Shown here piece after piece: positions 7,629-15,700 of a DNA stretch of 29,552 nucleotides (within the stretch, counting starts at the first letter, position 1; every line of letters begins with the position of its first letter). Origin of the DNA: JANNPJ01 sp035474375. GTDB lineage: Bacteria; Actinomycetota; Actinomycetes; Actinomycetales; Kineosporiaceae. Where the stretch lies: assembly GCA_035474375.1 (NCBI GenBank), contig DATINJ010000373.1, forward strand, positions 1-29,552, given 5' to 3'. The notes beneath the pieces were generated by a model that saw only the letters and a list, made by a program, of their open reading frames with translations, did not search any database and was not told the DNA's origin. Made by a program: the position numbers and the translations under genes.

Positions 7629-8837
7629 TCAATCTGCGGCGGCCGTGCCGAGTGTGATGGTTGCTGTCTGGGCCTGGCCGCTGGCATCGGTCCAGTTCAC
7701 GGTGACCTTCTGGCCCGGCTTGGTCGCGGCCATGATCGAGTTCAAAGTCGTTGCCGAGTCGACCGTCGTCCCGTTGACCGCGGTGATGATGTCCCCTGCC
7801 TGCAGTCCGGAAGCCTCGGCCGGGCCGGCGGAGACAATGCCACCGACCGTCACCCCGGAGGTGGTGCCGCTGCTGCTCTCGCCGAGCTGATCCTGGTCGG
7901 CGTATCCCCCGAACCGGCCGTAAACCCGCCCAGCGCTGACACTCTCGTCGGCCAGCGCGACTCCCAGGAAGCCGTGCAACCCGATGTGGATGGTGGAACT
8001 GGCCTGGCCGGTATCGATCTGGTGGGCGATGCTCAGGGCCGTCGCGATCGGGATGGCGTAGGACTGCGCGGCGGTCGTGGTGGCGGTTGAGGCGGAGGCC
8101 ATCCTGCCGGTGCTGTTACTCACCGAGGCCGCCGTGTTCATCCCGATCACCTTGCCCGCCGTCGTGGCCAGGGCACCCCCGGAGTCACCCGCAACGACCG
8201 GTGCACTGGTCTCGATCAGGCCGGTGAGCTGCTCGGCCTGCGCCCCTTCCGAGCTGGCGGTGATGTCCTGGTCGAGGGCGGTCACGGTGCCGGTGACGAC
8301 GCTCGGCTCGCCGCCGTCGCCGCCTGCGTTCCCACTGGCCACGACGCTCTGCCCGATCTTCACCGCGCTGGAGTCACCGATGGGCAACGTTTTCAGACCA
8401 GACGCGTTCACCAACTGGATGACAGCCACGTCCGCAGTCGGGTCAGTGCCGACAACCTTTGCCGTGTACGTCTTCTGCGTGGAGACGACGGTGACCTTGA
8501 TTCTCGTCGCCCCCTCAATGACATGGTTGTTGGTGAGGATCTCGCCGGTACTGGTCAGCACCATCCCGGTGCCGGCCGAGACCGCGCCCTGGTATCCATC
8601 CGTGCTGACGATGTCGACCAGCGCGCCCTTCACCGAGCTGGCCACCGTCGCGGTGTCGGTCTGCAGATACGAGGCCGAAGTGCCCTGTTCAGCGCGGGCG
8701 GCACCGCCAACCGTGACCACCAGTGCCAGCGCGGTAGAGGCCACCAACGCCGTGCGCCGATGCCGCCCCACCGGTCCCGAGAACCAGGACCTGGACGGTT
8801 CAGGGTCAGCTGTCAAAGGTTCCTGCGTGTTGGTCAT
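7629..8837 (-). CDS. HtrA/DegP-type membrane-anchored serine protease with PDZ domain
   Basis: Protein of 402 aa. A short cytoplasmic N-terminus and one hydrophobic segment (about residues 28-47) precede a chymotrypsin-fold protease. The catalytic triad is visible: H105 (TNNHVIEG), D136 (TADVAVIQL) and S219 (VAGDSGGAL). A PDZ domain fills about residues 325-398 (GVTVGGIVSAGPAEASGLQA, then GDIITAVNG). It is expected to act in envelope protein quality control outside the membrane. The frame is open upstream to 9056, but ATG 8837 is preferred because AGGAG lies 6 nt upstream and the N-terminal topology then makes sense. The gene is downstream of the PhzF-like gene, separated by about 100 nt. Confidence 0.9.
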   Translation of the reverse strand: MTNTQEPLTADPEPSRSWFSGPVGRHRRTALVASTALALVVTVGGAARAEQGTSASYLQTDTATVASSVKGALVDIVSTDGYQGAVSAGTGMVLTSTGEILTNNHVIEGATRIKVTVVSTQKTYTAKVVGTDPTADVAVIQLVNASGLKTLPIGDSSAVKIGQSVVASGNAGGDGGEPSVVTGTVTALDQDITASSEGAQAEQLTGLIETSAPVVAGDSGGALATTAGKVIGMNTAASVSNSTGRMASASTATTTAAQSYAIPIATALSIAHQIDTGQASSTIHIGLHGFLGVALADESVSAGRVYGRFGGYADQDQLGESSSGTTSGVTVGGIVSAGPAEASGLQAGDIITAVNGTTVDSATTLNSIMAATKPGQKVTVNWTDASGQAQTATITLGTAAAD

Positions 8838-8915
8838 GTCGCGCTCCTGCCGGGCGAGGGTCTTTAGTTCCTGACTCCTATGGCACCTCGCTCGTCCGAA
8901 CAGACACTGCGTGCA

Positions 8916-8943
8916 AGCTGAGAAGATCCTGACTGGCTCAGCT
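8916..8943 (-). terminator. Hairpin at the end of the PhzF-like gene
   Basis: AGCTGAG (8916-8922) and CTCAGCT (8937-8943) form a perfect 7-bp stem with a 14-nt loop. It overlaps the stop codon of the PhzF-like gene (8938-8940) and could separate it from the protease gene downstream on the minus strand. Confidence 0.4.
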
Positions 8944-9825
8944 GGAAGTAATGCGTGCGGTGCCGCCGACTCTGGTGACGATTCCCGCCGCGCTCCAGCC
9001 AGCGGTGGCCTGCACGGTGGACGGTCGCCCGAGGGCGTCACCCTGCTCGACGGCAACGGTCGGGTTGCGGCCGGTGATCAGGAGATGCGCAGCCAGGCAG
9101 CCGCTGCTGTTGGCGTTCGCCACGTCCTCGGGCACGCCGATGGCCGGAGCGAACATCCGGGCTGCCGCCGGCCTGGTCCCGGACGGCGGGACGTAGACGA
9201 AGCAGCCGAGTTGCCCGAAGCGGCGGCTCTCACCGGCCAGCCGCTCTTGATCCGGGCGGATGCCGGCCAAGACGGTCCGATCCACGACCGGGATCATCAG
9301 GCGTTCCCGGCCAGGAGAGGCAACGGCGATCTCGTCAGCCGGGTGCAGCGCGTTCGGCCCCAGCCCCAGAGCGGCCACGAACGCGGCACTTTCGTCAGCC
9401 CTCGCACCGCGATGCCGCACGATGCCCTGATCGAACCAGGCGTCGACCAGGTTGCCACCGGCTGGTTCCGGCCGCACGCTGCCGGTGGCTTCGAAATCCC
9501 GACCGGCCACCCGAAGCCGGCCCCGAAACCCCTCCTGCGCGTGCTGCAACGCAAGGACGGCAATCGCCGCCACCGTGCCATGGCCACAGCCGGGAAGCTC
9601 TGCCTCCGCGGTGAAGAACCGAAGCGTTCGGCTGCTGGCCGAACCGGTGTCCGGGTAGATCACAGCGACGTGCGAGGTACCCAGGCGGGCGGGAATCCGC
9701 GCGAGCTCGACGTCATCAATCCCTTCGCCGTTCGGTACCACCGCGGTCGGGCTACCTCCCGTACCGCCCCGAAGGCAGGCCTCGACCATGACCACTGCAG
9801 CGGACCCGCCACGACCACCTGACAC
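8938..9825 (-). CDS. PhzF-family isomerase-like protein
   Basis: Protein of 295 aa, the usual PhzF length. It shows the first-domain motif FFTAEAELPGCGHGTVAA, with E76 at the position of the catalytic glutamate, and the second-domain motif RMFAPAIGVPEDVANANSSG (family consensus R-x-F-x-P-x-x-G-x-x-E-D-P-A-T-G). Here the usual PATGS is replaced by VANANSS. Characterised members isomerise small metabolites by proton transfer (phenazine precursors in PhzF itself). No other phenazine genes are present, so the substrate is unknown. The GTG start at 9825 gives the normal N-terminus; ATG 9789 would cut into the first strand. The upstream acetyltransferase ends 36 nt away, so an operon is likely. Confidence 0.85.
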   Translation of the reverse strand: MSGGRGGSAAVVMVEACLRGGTGGSPTAVVPNGEGIDDVELARIPARLGTSHVAVIYPDTGSASSRTLRFFTAEAELPGCGHGTVAAIAVLALQHAQEGFRGRLRVAGRDFEATGSVRPEPAGGNLVDAWFDQGIVRHRGARADESAAFVAALGLGPNALHPADEIAVASPGRERLMIPVVDRTVLAGIRPDQERLAGESRRFGQLGCFVYVPPSGTRPAAARMFAPAIGVPEDVANANSSGCLAAHLLITGRNPTVAVEQGDALGRPSTVQATAGWSAAGIVTRVGGTARITSS

Positions 9826-9861
9826 CCGGCGCAGCCTACTGCTGCCAGGGCGCTGCGACGA

Positions 9862-10800
9862 TCAGGCGGCGGAGAAGACGACCCTGGTCTCGGTGTTGCG
9901 GTAGCCGGCCCGGCGGAACCCGGCGGCCATCGGGAAGTTGGCGAGATCAGTGGTGGCAGTGATCTTTTCAGCTCCATTGGCGGCGTGCATCCGAGTGATT
10001 TCGGCCAGGATCTCGGGCCCGTAGCCGTGCCCACGCGCTTCCGGGAGCACCCCGAGATAGCCGACGTTCGGGTGGTACGCGGTAGCGGAGGGAATGGCCA
10101 GGCCGACCAGAACCCCGTCAGGGGTGTGCGCCGTGCGCCACCAGTCGCGCTTGCCGGGGGCATCCAGGTAGAACTCCAGATCCAGCCGCGCGGTTTCGTC
10201 AGCCCCGACGACGGCGAGGTTCTTGCCCGTCTCGTCGTCCAGGCTGCCCTCCGCGATGCGCCGGAAGAGCGCCAGGATCGTGGCGTCGCTGGGTTCGGGG
10301 CGGAACACCAGCCGGCCGGTCGATTCGGGGACGGGGATCTGCGGCGTCCACTCGAACTGCAACCGCTCCACCTCATGGGTGAGCCCAGCCGCCCCGGCCG
10401 CCGCCCGCCGCCAGGCCATTGCGTTCCTGGCTGCCGGGTCGTCATGCCAGTCGTTGGTCAGAGTGATGTTGAACATCGGCAGCGTCCGCGCGCCCTGCTC
10501 GCCGAACCACCGATGTGCCGTGGTCAGCAGTTGTGCTGCCAGTCCGGCTTTGTCTTCGATCGACTCCTCGATGTAGAGACAGTCCAAGGCGATCGGCACC
10601 AGGCTGTCGGCGCGGCCCCACCACAGCGCTCGAGCCACGATCCGCTGGTTCGCCTCGGCGATCCAGGTCCATTCCGGGCGGTACCTCCGGGCGGCCAGTT
10701 CGGCCCGATAGCGCTCGGCCTGGATCCACCTCACCGGCTCGGCCACACGGACGGCCACTACTCGATCGACGTCCTCGGCAACAGTGGAACGGAACACCAT
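9862..10800 (-). CDS. GNAT-family acetyltransferase, two-domain
   Basis: Protein of 312 aa, about twice the length of a single GNAT domain, so probably a tandem. The C-terminal half has clear motif A, NVGYLGVLPEARGHGYGPEI (R-G-H-G-Y-G loop), then AGFRRAGYRNTET as motif B. The N-terminal half is a degenerate GNAT fold (LYIEESIEDKAGLAAQLLTT). ATG 10800 was chosen because GGAG lies 5 nt upstream; ATG 10830 in the same frame has no such site. It is transcribed divergently from the GNAT gene at 10864 and leads an operon with the PhzF-like gene. Substrate unknown. Confidence 0.8.
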   Translation of the reverse strand: MVFRSTVAEDVDRVVAVRVAEPVRWIQAERYRAELAARRYRPEWTWIAEANQRIVARALWWGRADSLVPIALDCLYIEESIEDKAGLAAQLLTTAHRWFGEQGARTLPMFNITLTNDWHDDPAARNAMAWRRAAAGAAGLTHEVERLQFEWTPQIPVPESTGRLVFRPEPSDATILALFRRIAEGSLDDETGKNLAVVGADETARLDLEFYLDAPGKRDWWRTAHTPDGVLVGLAIPSATAYHPNVGYLGVLPEARGHGYGPEILAEITRMHAANGAEKITATTDLANFPMAAGFRRAGYRNTETRVVFSAA

Positions 10801-10863
10801 GGCATCTCCGAAATCATGGGTGACAATCATCGACGCATCACACCTAATGGGAGGAATTCAAGC

Positions 10864-11364
10864 ATGCTGACGTCCGTCCAGATCCGACCGGCACGACCCG
10901 AGGAGTACCGGGCGGTCGGCAAACTGACCGTCGATGTCTACCTCGGTGACGAGCTGGTGCCCCCCGGCGCGATGTATCTGAACACTTTGGTCGACGCGGC
11001 CGACCGGGCCGCCCGAGCCGAGCTGATCGTGGCGGTCGATGCCGGCGGTAGCGTCGTCGGCTCCGTGACCTTCGCCCAGCACGGCTCCCCCTACGCCGAG
11101 CTGGCCGGGGCAGACGAGGTCGAAGTCCGGATGCTGGTGGTGGCGCCGCCGGCCCGGGGGCAGGGTTTGGGCGAGGCGCTGGTCCGGACCTGCCTGGACC
11201 AGGCAAGAGCCGCGGGCGCCGTCCGGGTGCGGCTGTCCACTCAGGAGAACATGGTGGGCGCGCATCCGATTTACCGCCGCCTCGGCTTCGTCCGGACGCC
11301 GGAGCGAGACTGGTCGCCGGTAGCCGACGTCAACCTGCTCACCTACGAGTTGCCCCTGGGCTGA
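10864..11364 (+). CDS. GNAT-family N-acetyltransferase
   Basis: Protein of 166 aa, a single GNAT domain of normal length. Motif A is VRMLVVAPPARGQGLGEAL (R-G-Q-G-L-G loop); motif B is MVGAHPIYRRLGFVRTPERD. The start is clear: ATG 10864 with GGGAGGAA (10849-10856) 7 nt upstream. The frame stays open for nearly 900 nt further upstream, but that part is antisense to the divergent gene and is not coding. The 63-nt divergent region must hold promoters for both acetyltransferases. Confidence 0.9.
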   Translation: MLTSVQIRPARPEEYRAVGKLTVDVYLGDELVPPGAMYLNTLVDAADRAARAELIVAVDAGGSVVGSVTFAQHGSPYAELAGADEVEVRMLVVAPPARGQGLGEALVRTCLDQARAAGAVRVRLSTQENMVGAHPIYRRLGFVRTPERDWSPVADVNLLTYELPLG

Positions 11365-11444
11365 AAGCGCCCGCTACTCGCCACGATCGGCGGCGCCGCC
11401 CGGGATGCGCTGATCAAAGGCACGACGGTGGGCACCGCTGGCGA

Positions 11445-12575
11445 TCACTCCGGTCCGGCGGGCTGCAGGTTGGCCGACCACTTCTCCTCGATCCGCCCGT
11501 ACTTCCAGATCAACAAGGCGGCTGCCCAGGTAAGCACGAAGAACCCGACAATCCCATAGCCGACGTAGTTCAGGTCGAGCCCTCCGATCGCCGCCAGCGG
11601 CCCGGAGGCGATCGACAGCTTGTCGGTCAGCACGGAGATCAGTTCGATGCTGCCGATGATCAGCGCGACCGCGACCGACAGGCCGGTGATCGTGATGTTG
11701 TAGTACACCTTGCGGACCGGCTTCGAAAATGCCCAGCCGTAGGCGAAGTTCATGAAGCAGCCGTCGATCGTGTCGAGCAGGCTCATGCCGGCGGCGAACA
11801 GGATCGGCAGGGTGAGGACGGCGTACCAGGGCAGACTGAAGGCTGCGGCACCACCGGCCAGCACCAGCAACGAGACCTCGGTGGCGGTGTCGAAGCCGAG
11901 GCCGAACAGCAGCCCGACCGGGTACATCTGCCACGGCTTCGTCACTGCTTTGGTGACACCGCTGAGAATCCGGTTCATGAAACCGCGGTTGTTGAGCTGC
12001 TCCTCCAGCGCCTGCTCGTCGAACTGGCCGCGTCGCATCTGCCGGAAAACCTTGAGGATGCCGACCAGCACCACCAGGTTGATGATCCCGATCAGGAAGA
12101 GGAAGAACCCGGAGACACTGGTTCCGATCACGCCGGTGAGGCTCTGCAGCGTGGAGGAGTCGTCCTCGACCTGGCCGGCCAACGTCCGCACGCCGAGCGC
12201 GATCAGCACGCAGAGGCCGAAGACGACGCTCGAGTGCCCCAGCGAGAACCAGAACCCGATCGAAAGCGGGCGCTTGCCCTCGGCCATCAGCTTGCGGGTG
12301 GTGTTGTCGATCGCGGCGATGTGATCGGCATCGAAGGCATGCCGCATACCTAGCGCGTAGGCCGTCACCCCCAGCCCGACGGTGAACGTTGCTCCCGATC
12401 CGACCTGCAGGTTCTTGGGGGCGACCAGCATCGTCAGCAGACCCCAACCGATCAGGTGCAGAGCCACGATCGCCGCCGTCAGGGCGCCGATCGTCACCCA
12501 TTCCGACCGGGACAACCGGACCCCGAGACGCTCGCTCAAGGGCGGCTTGGAGGCCGTAACTGTTGATGCCGTCAT
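11445..12575 (-). CDS. NiCoT-family nickel/cobalt transporter
   Basis: Protein of 376 aa with about eight hydrophobic segments. The family signature RHAFDADHIAAIDNTTRK (H79-x4-D84-H85) lies in the second membrane helix, and FSLGHSSVVFGLCV and LGFDTATEVSLL are the other conserved NiCoT blocks. It is a secondary transporter for high-affinity Ni2+ and/or Co2+ uptake. ATG 12575 has GGAAG 5 nt upstream. A perfect Nur-box-like inverted repeat lies 48 nt before the start, which favours nickel as the physiological substrate. A urease or NiSOD gene that would use the metal is not in the window. Confidence 0.93.
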   Translation of the reverse strand: MTASTVTASKPPLSERLGVRLSRSEWVTIGALTAAIVALHLIGWGLLTMLVAPKNLQVGSGATFTVGLGVTAYALGMRHAFDADHIAAIDNTTRKLMAEGKRPLSIGFWFSLGHSSVVFGLCVLIALGVRTLAGQVEDDSSTLQSLTGVIGTSVSGFFLFLIGIINLVVLVGILKVFRQMRRGQFDEQALEEQLNNRGFMNRILSGVTKAVTKPWQMYPVGLLFGLGFDTATEVSLLVLAGGAAAFSLPWYAVLTLPILFAAGMSLLDTIDGCFMNFAYGWAFSKPVRKVYYNITITGLSVAVALIIGSIELISVLTDKLSIASGPLAAIGGLDLNYVGYGIVGFFVLTWAAALLIWKYGRIEEKWSANLQPAGPE

Positions 12576-12946
12576 GTCCTCTTCCGCACTGCTCGGCAGG
12601 TTGCCACGCCTTGATCGCTCACTATTGCGAACTTATCGCAATACAGCCTGGGGCGCCACGGCCGAGGCGATGGTCAGCGCGGCAGTCAGAACGAGTTACG
12701 GACGATCGACACCGGATGGTTCAAACAGGCATTTTCACAACGGCAAGAAATCGCGTCGCGCCCACTGCAGATCAGCCTGTTCCGGCAGGGGACGTCGTAC
12801 CCTGAGTTTCAGTAGTTACCCGCCTCCCACCAGCATCTATCACCCTGAGTGAAGACATAGATGGATTTGACCGGCTTGGCAGAGAACCCATCCTGCGGCA
12901 TATCCCGCCGCATTTTCGGGCGATATAGAACGGAGCTGGACGCGCC
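12576..12946. other. 371-nt intergenic region, divergent promoters
   Basis: No convincing gene. It separates the NiCoT gene (minus) and the NlpC/P60 gene (plus). The visible content is the Nur-box-like palindrome near the NiCoT start and a repeated ACCCTGAGT about 44 nt apart (near 12798 and 12842). I could not recognise a riboswitch or a clear promoter for the hydrolase. Confidence 0.5.
12623..12643. promoter_or_regulatory. Nur-box-like operator upstream of the nickel transporter
   Basis: TATTGCGA (12623-12630), ACTTA, TCGCAATA (12636-12643): a perfect 8+8 inverted repeat with a 5-nt spacer. The streptomycete nickel regulator Nur (Fur family) recognises tTGCaa-N5-ttGCAA; here it is TTGCga-N5-tcGCAA. 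It is 48 nt upstream of the transporter start, a position suited to nickel-dependent repression. Confidence 0.6.
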
Positions 12947-14062
12947 TTGCTCTCGGACAAACTGCTGATTTCATGGTCACCGTTGAACGCTGACACGCCG
13001 ACACCCGACGCGGGCAGCCGGTGCGGGGCCTGCCCACCTCGGCCGGGCTGGTGGCACGCGGTTGGGGTGCTGATAGCCCTGGTCGGCTCGACGGTGTTGG
13101 CGACGCCCACCGCGACGGCTGTGCCCAAGCCCAAGCCCACGGTGGCGGAGGTCCAGCGCAAGATCAATCGGCTCCAGCACGAGGCAGAGCAGACCACCGA
13201 GGCGTACAACGACACGCGCGAGGAACTGGCCTCGATCACTGTCCGGCTCAGAGCGGCGGACAGCAAGCTGGGGCGGCAGCGCATCGAGCTGGCGAAAGCC
13301 AAGGCGAGGGTCGGCCAGTTGGCATCCGAGACCTACCGTCGCGGCCAGCTGACCACGCTCAACCTGCTCCTCGGGGACGACCCGGACTCCGCTCTTGCCC
13401 AAGCCGGCTACCTGCCCTCGCTTGGCCAGCGGCAGGCCCGGGCGATGAACCAGCTGCGGGACGGCGAGCAGAAACTTGCCACCACCGAGGCCGAGATCAA
13501 ACAGCAGCGGGACCGGGAGCAAGCGGCGAAGATCCGGCTGCAGAAGAACCGGGACGCGGTGAAGAAGCGACTTCGGCGGGCGGCCGACCAGCTGAAGTCG
13601 CTGTCGCCGACCCAGCGGGTGACCCTGCGGCAACATCAGCGCAGCAGCGACAAGGCCAACGCTCCGGCCGGCGGTGGCGAGGCGTTCTGTGCCGGCAAAG
13701 CGGTCCAAGCTCCCTCCGCCGCCGCCAGAACCGCCATCAATTTCGCCTGCGCCCAGCTCGGCGACCCCTACCAGTGGGCCTCCGCCGGACCGGACCGGTG
13801 GGACTGCAGCGGGCTCACGATGAAGGCCTATGCCGCCGCCGGGATCTCGCTGCCGCACAGCTCGAAAATGCAGGTCGGGTACGGAACTCGGGTCAACGTG
13901 GGCGACCTGCTCGCCGGTGACCTGGTCTTCTTCTACGCACCGATCACGCACGTTTCGATCTACCTCGGTGACGGCCTGACGGTGACTGCCCCACAGACCG
14001 GCGACGTCGTCAAGGTTTCCCAGTTCTTCGCCACCCCGGTGGCCGCCGTCCGGCTCGGGTGA
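12947..14062 (+). CDS. Secreted NlpC/P60 peptidoglycan endopeptidase with coiled coil
   Basis: Protein of 371 aa. A hydrophobic segment (WWHAVGVLIALVGSTVLA, about residues 36-53) acts as signal or anchor. Residues 70-230 are a Lys/Gln/Glu/Arg-rich coiled coil, as in the RipA/CwlO hydrolases regulated by FtsEX-like partners. The C-terminal NlpC/P60 domain (about 255-371) has the nucleophile C287 (WDCSGLTMKAY) and H335 (ITHVSIYLG). It should cleave D-Glu/mDAP stem-peptide bonds during growth or division. The start is uncertain: TTG 12947 has GGAG at 12932-12935 and GGA at 12938-12940; no good ATG or GTG exists in frame before the signal segment. Confidence 0.85.
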   Translation: MLSDKLLISWSPLNADTPTPDAGSRCGACPPRPGWWHAVGVLIALVGSTVLATPTATAVPKPKPTVAEVQRKINRLQHEAEQTTEAYNDTREELASITVRLRAADSKLGRQRIELAKAKARVGQLASETYRRGQLTTLNLLLGDDPDSALAQAGYLPSLGQRQARAMNQLRDGEQKLATTEAEIKQQRDREQAAKIRLQKNRDAVKKRLRRAADQLKSLSPTQRVTLRQHQRSSDKANAPAGGGEAFCAGKAVQAPSAAARTAINFACAQLGDPYQWASAGPDRWDCSGLTMKAYAAAGISLPHSSKMQVGYGTRVNVGDLLAGDLVFFYAPITHVSIYLGDGLTVTAPQTGDVVKVSQFFATPVAAVRLG

Positions 14063-14072
14063 GCGACTGACC

Positions 14073-14092
14073 GGTCCCGAGCGACCGGGACT
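14073..14092. terminator. Short hairpin between convergent genes
   Basis: GTCCCG (14074-14079) pairs with CGGGAC (14086-14091), extendable by one wobble pair, with a 6-nt loop. It lies between the NlpC/P60 stop and the DUF305 stop. Weak, but placed where a terminator is expected. Confidence 0.4.
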
Positions 14093-14102
14093 TCAGCACT
14101 AC

Positions 14103-14744
14103 TCAGCCGAGCGCGGCCAGCATGGCTTTCATCTGGGAGATCTCGGCCGCTTGAGCGGTCTTGATCGACTGGGCAAGGGCTTTCGCCTGCGGGTTGGAAC
14201 CGGACTTGAGCTCGGTCTTCGCCATCGCGATGGCACCGGCATGGTGCTCCGACATCTGAGCCAGGAACAGTGCGTCGACCTTGGACGTGGACTTCAGTTT
14301 CCGCAGGTCGGCTGCACTCATCATGCCGTGCATCGCCATTCCGTCCGTTGACGACAGGTCTGGCACCGGTGCGCCCCAGGCGGTGAGCCATCCGGAAAGA
14401 GTAGTGATCTCCGGAGTTTGGGCAGCCTCGATCTTCGTGGCCAGTTCCTTGATCTCGGCGTTGCCGGTCCGTTCGAGGACGATGCGGGCCATCTCGAGGG
14501 CCTGCGCATGGTGCGGAATCATCGCCATCGCGAAGTCGATATCCGCGAAATTGTGCGGGCCGGTGGCCGTTGCACCGGAACTGGCCGTCGCCTCCGCGGC
14601 GACCGCCGGGGGCGTGGTTGCCATGGTCATCGAACTCGTTCCACCGGCGGCCGGTTCGGCGGAACCGTCCGAACCGCAGGCGCTCAAGCCGAGCACTGCG
14701 GTGATCAGAACGGTGATGGCGAGGGTCTTTTGGACATGGTTCAT
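14103..14744 (-). CDS. DUF305 lipoprotein (ferritin-like, metal-associated)
   Basis: Protein of 213 aa. The N-terminus is a lipoprotein signal peptide with lipobox L-S-A-C23. Two paralogous halves carry the DUF305 His motifs MIPHHAQALEMA and MSEHHAGAIAMA, with many Met residues (MAMHGMM). This family is often found near copper-handling genes and folds like ferritin; its molecular role is not established. ATG 14744 is preceded by GAGGAA. The gene follows a DUF6153-type gene by 69 nt on the same strand, an association common in actinobacteria. Export and lipid anchoring are well supported; metal binding is inferred from His/Met content. Confidence 0.88.
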   Translation of the reverse strand: MNHVQKTLAITVLITAVLGLSACGSDGSAEPAAGGTSSMTMATTPPAVAAEATASSGATATGPHNFADIDFAMAMIPHHAQALEMARIVLERTGNAEIKELATKIEAAQTPEITTLSGWLTAWGAPVPDLSSTDGMAMHGMMSAADLRKLKSTSKVDALFLAQMSEHHAGAIAMAKTELKSGSNPQAKALAQSIKTAQAAEISQMKAMLAALG

Positions 14745-14813
14745 GCTGGATTCCTCTGATTGACAGGGCGAGCGGACGCGGCGGCACTGCGATTACCCAC
14801 AGGCCGGGTCCGG

Positions 14814-15272
14814 TCACACTCGGGCAATACAGAGCCCGGTCAACGAAGGACGTAGATGTGGTGGCGGAGCGCGCGACAACGCCCACAAAATGGACGTGAG
14901 CCGCTCGCGATGGTGGGACGTCTGCGCCATCGCGTGGGCACGGGTCCGGAACAACAGCAGCAGGCTCAACACCGCGACGCAGAGGTCCAGCATCCGGTGT
15001 TCAGCGCCCGTCGAGGCACCCATCGCCACCGGACCGCGCTTCGCCACGGGAGTGTTCTTCGTCACCAGGTTGCTCGTTGTCACCACCCGTTGCCCGCTGC
15101 CTGACATCGAGGGGTGCACGTGAGCTGCCGATTCCACTGGGCGGGAATCCAGCCAAACCAGGGCGCTGACCTGATGCGAAGCCAGGCCGTGCATCGACGA
15201 CAGCCCAGCCAGCAAAACGAACGCCAACAGCGCCGATAGCGGGCTCTGACGTGCTCGTTCGCGGGCGCTCAT
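14814..15272 (-). CDS. DUF6153-like small membrane protein
   Basis: Protein of 152 aa with two hydrophobic segments: SALLAFVLLAGLSSMHGLA near the N-terminus and MLDLCVAVLSLLLLF in the middle. A His-containing linker lies between them and an Arg/His-rich tail follows. The layout and the neighbouring DUF305 gene match the DUF6153 family, small actinobacterial membrane proteins of unknown function. ATG 15272 was chosen over an in-frame TTG six bases upstream. There is no clear Shine-Dalgarno site; AT-rich TAGCCTATTTG immediately before the start could mean leaderless transcription. Confidence 0.65.
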   Translation of the reverse strand: MSARERARQSPLSALLAFVLLAGLSSMHGLASHQVSALVWLDSRPVESAAHVHPSMSGSGQRVVTTSNLVTKNTPVAKRGPVAMGASTGAEHRMLDLCVAVLSLLLLFRTRAHAMAQTSHHRERLTSILWALSRAPPPHLRPSLTGLCIARV

Positions 15273-15347
15273 CAGCAAATAGGCTAAAGCCCAGGGCTGG
15301 GTGATCGCTGCATTCCGCTGCTACTTCCGGACTTCTTCCGTCGAACA

Positions 15348-15364
15348 TTCATAGTTGCTATGAA
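15348..15364. promoter_or_regulatory. 17-bp inverted repeat upstream of the DUF6153-DUF305 operon
   Basis: TTCATAG-TTG-CTATGAA is a perfect 7+7 inverted repeat with a 3-nt spacer in an AT-rich patch, 75 nt upstream of the DUF6153 start and about 140 nt upstream of the riboswitch. The spacer is too short for a good hairpin, so an operator is more likely. Confidence 0.45.
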
Positions 15365-15478
15365 CTCGTGCGACCAGCGACAACGACCGCCGGACCGGGC
15401 CCGCGCAAACGAATCTGAGCAAACGGCTTCGGACCAGAGCGTGACAGACGCTTGGTAGCGCGGCTATGTTCAGGCCAC

Positions 15479-15498
15479 TTGCTCGCACCTGCGAGCAA
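15479..15498 (+). other. Short perfect hairpin upstream of the riboswitch
   Basis: TTGCTCGC (15479-15486), loop ACCT, GCGAGCAA (15491-15498): a perfect 8-bp stem with a tetraloop, ending 10 nt before the riboswitch P1 helix. It may be part of the leader RNA or a protein site. Confidence 0.45.
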
Positions 15499-15504
15499 TG
15501 TCCG

Positions 15505-15690
15505 GGCGGACGCCGAGCTCTGCCACCGCCTCGGGCCATCACGACCGCACGGCAGAGGCGGGGGACCCACTTACCGGGTGGCCGACACAGTGTCGACCAT
15601 CCTTGGGGTGAAGCCGGTCAGCTGCATCTAGCAGCGCCGGCCGGGTGTACTCCCACCCGAACCCGACAGCTCACCTCGTAGGCGTCAGGA
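15505..15690 (+). promoter_or_regulatory. c-di-AMP riboswitch (ydaO/yuaA type)
   Basis: Conserved blocks appear in order: GACGCC (15509-15514) opening P1, the CTCTGCC...GGCAGAG helix (15518-15557), GCGGGGGACCCAC (15558-15570), TTGGGGTGAAGCC (15603-15614), CACCCGAACCCGACAGCTCA (15654-15673), CCTCGTAGG, and GGCGTC (15681-15686) closing P1. This matches the ydaO/yuaA class, which binds cyclic di-AMP and in actinobacteria often precedes cell-wall hydrolase genes, as here. The ribosome site GGAGAGGG (15688-15695) directly abuts P1, so control could be at translation or termination. The ligand effect is known for the class, not shown here. Confidence 0.85.
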
Positions 15691-15700
15691 GAGGGACACG

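Noticed and set aside
8077..8874. 265-codon plus-strand frame antisense to the HtrA-type protease
   Set aside because: The opposite strand encodes a full catalytic triad and PDZ domain; this frame is a mirror of Ala/Thr/Val codons.
9985..10863. Long upstream extension of the GNAT frame at 10864
   Set aside because: The extension is antisense to the two-domain GNAT gene, and a strong ribosome site marks the start at 10864.
12563..12852. Plus-strand ORFs crossing the NiCoT upstream region
   Set aside because: They overlap the Nur-box-like operator and the transporter 5' end, and show no protein-like pattern.
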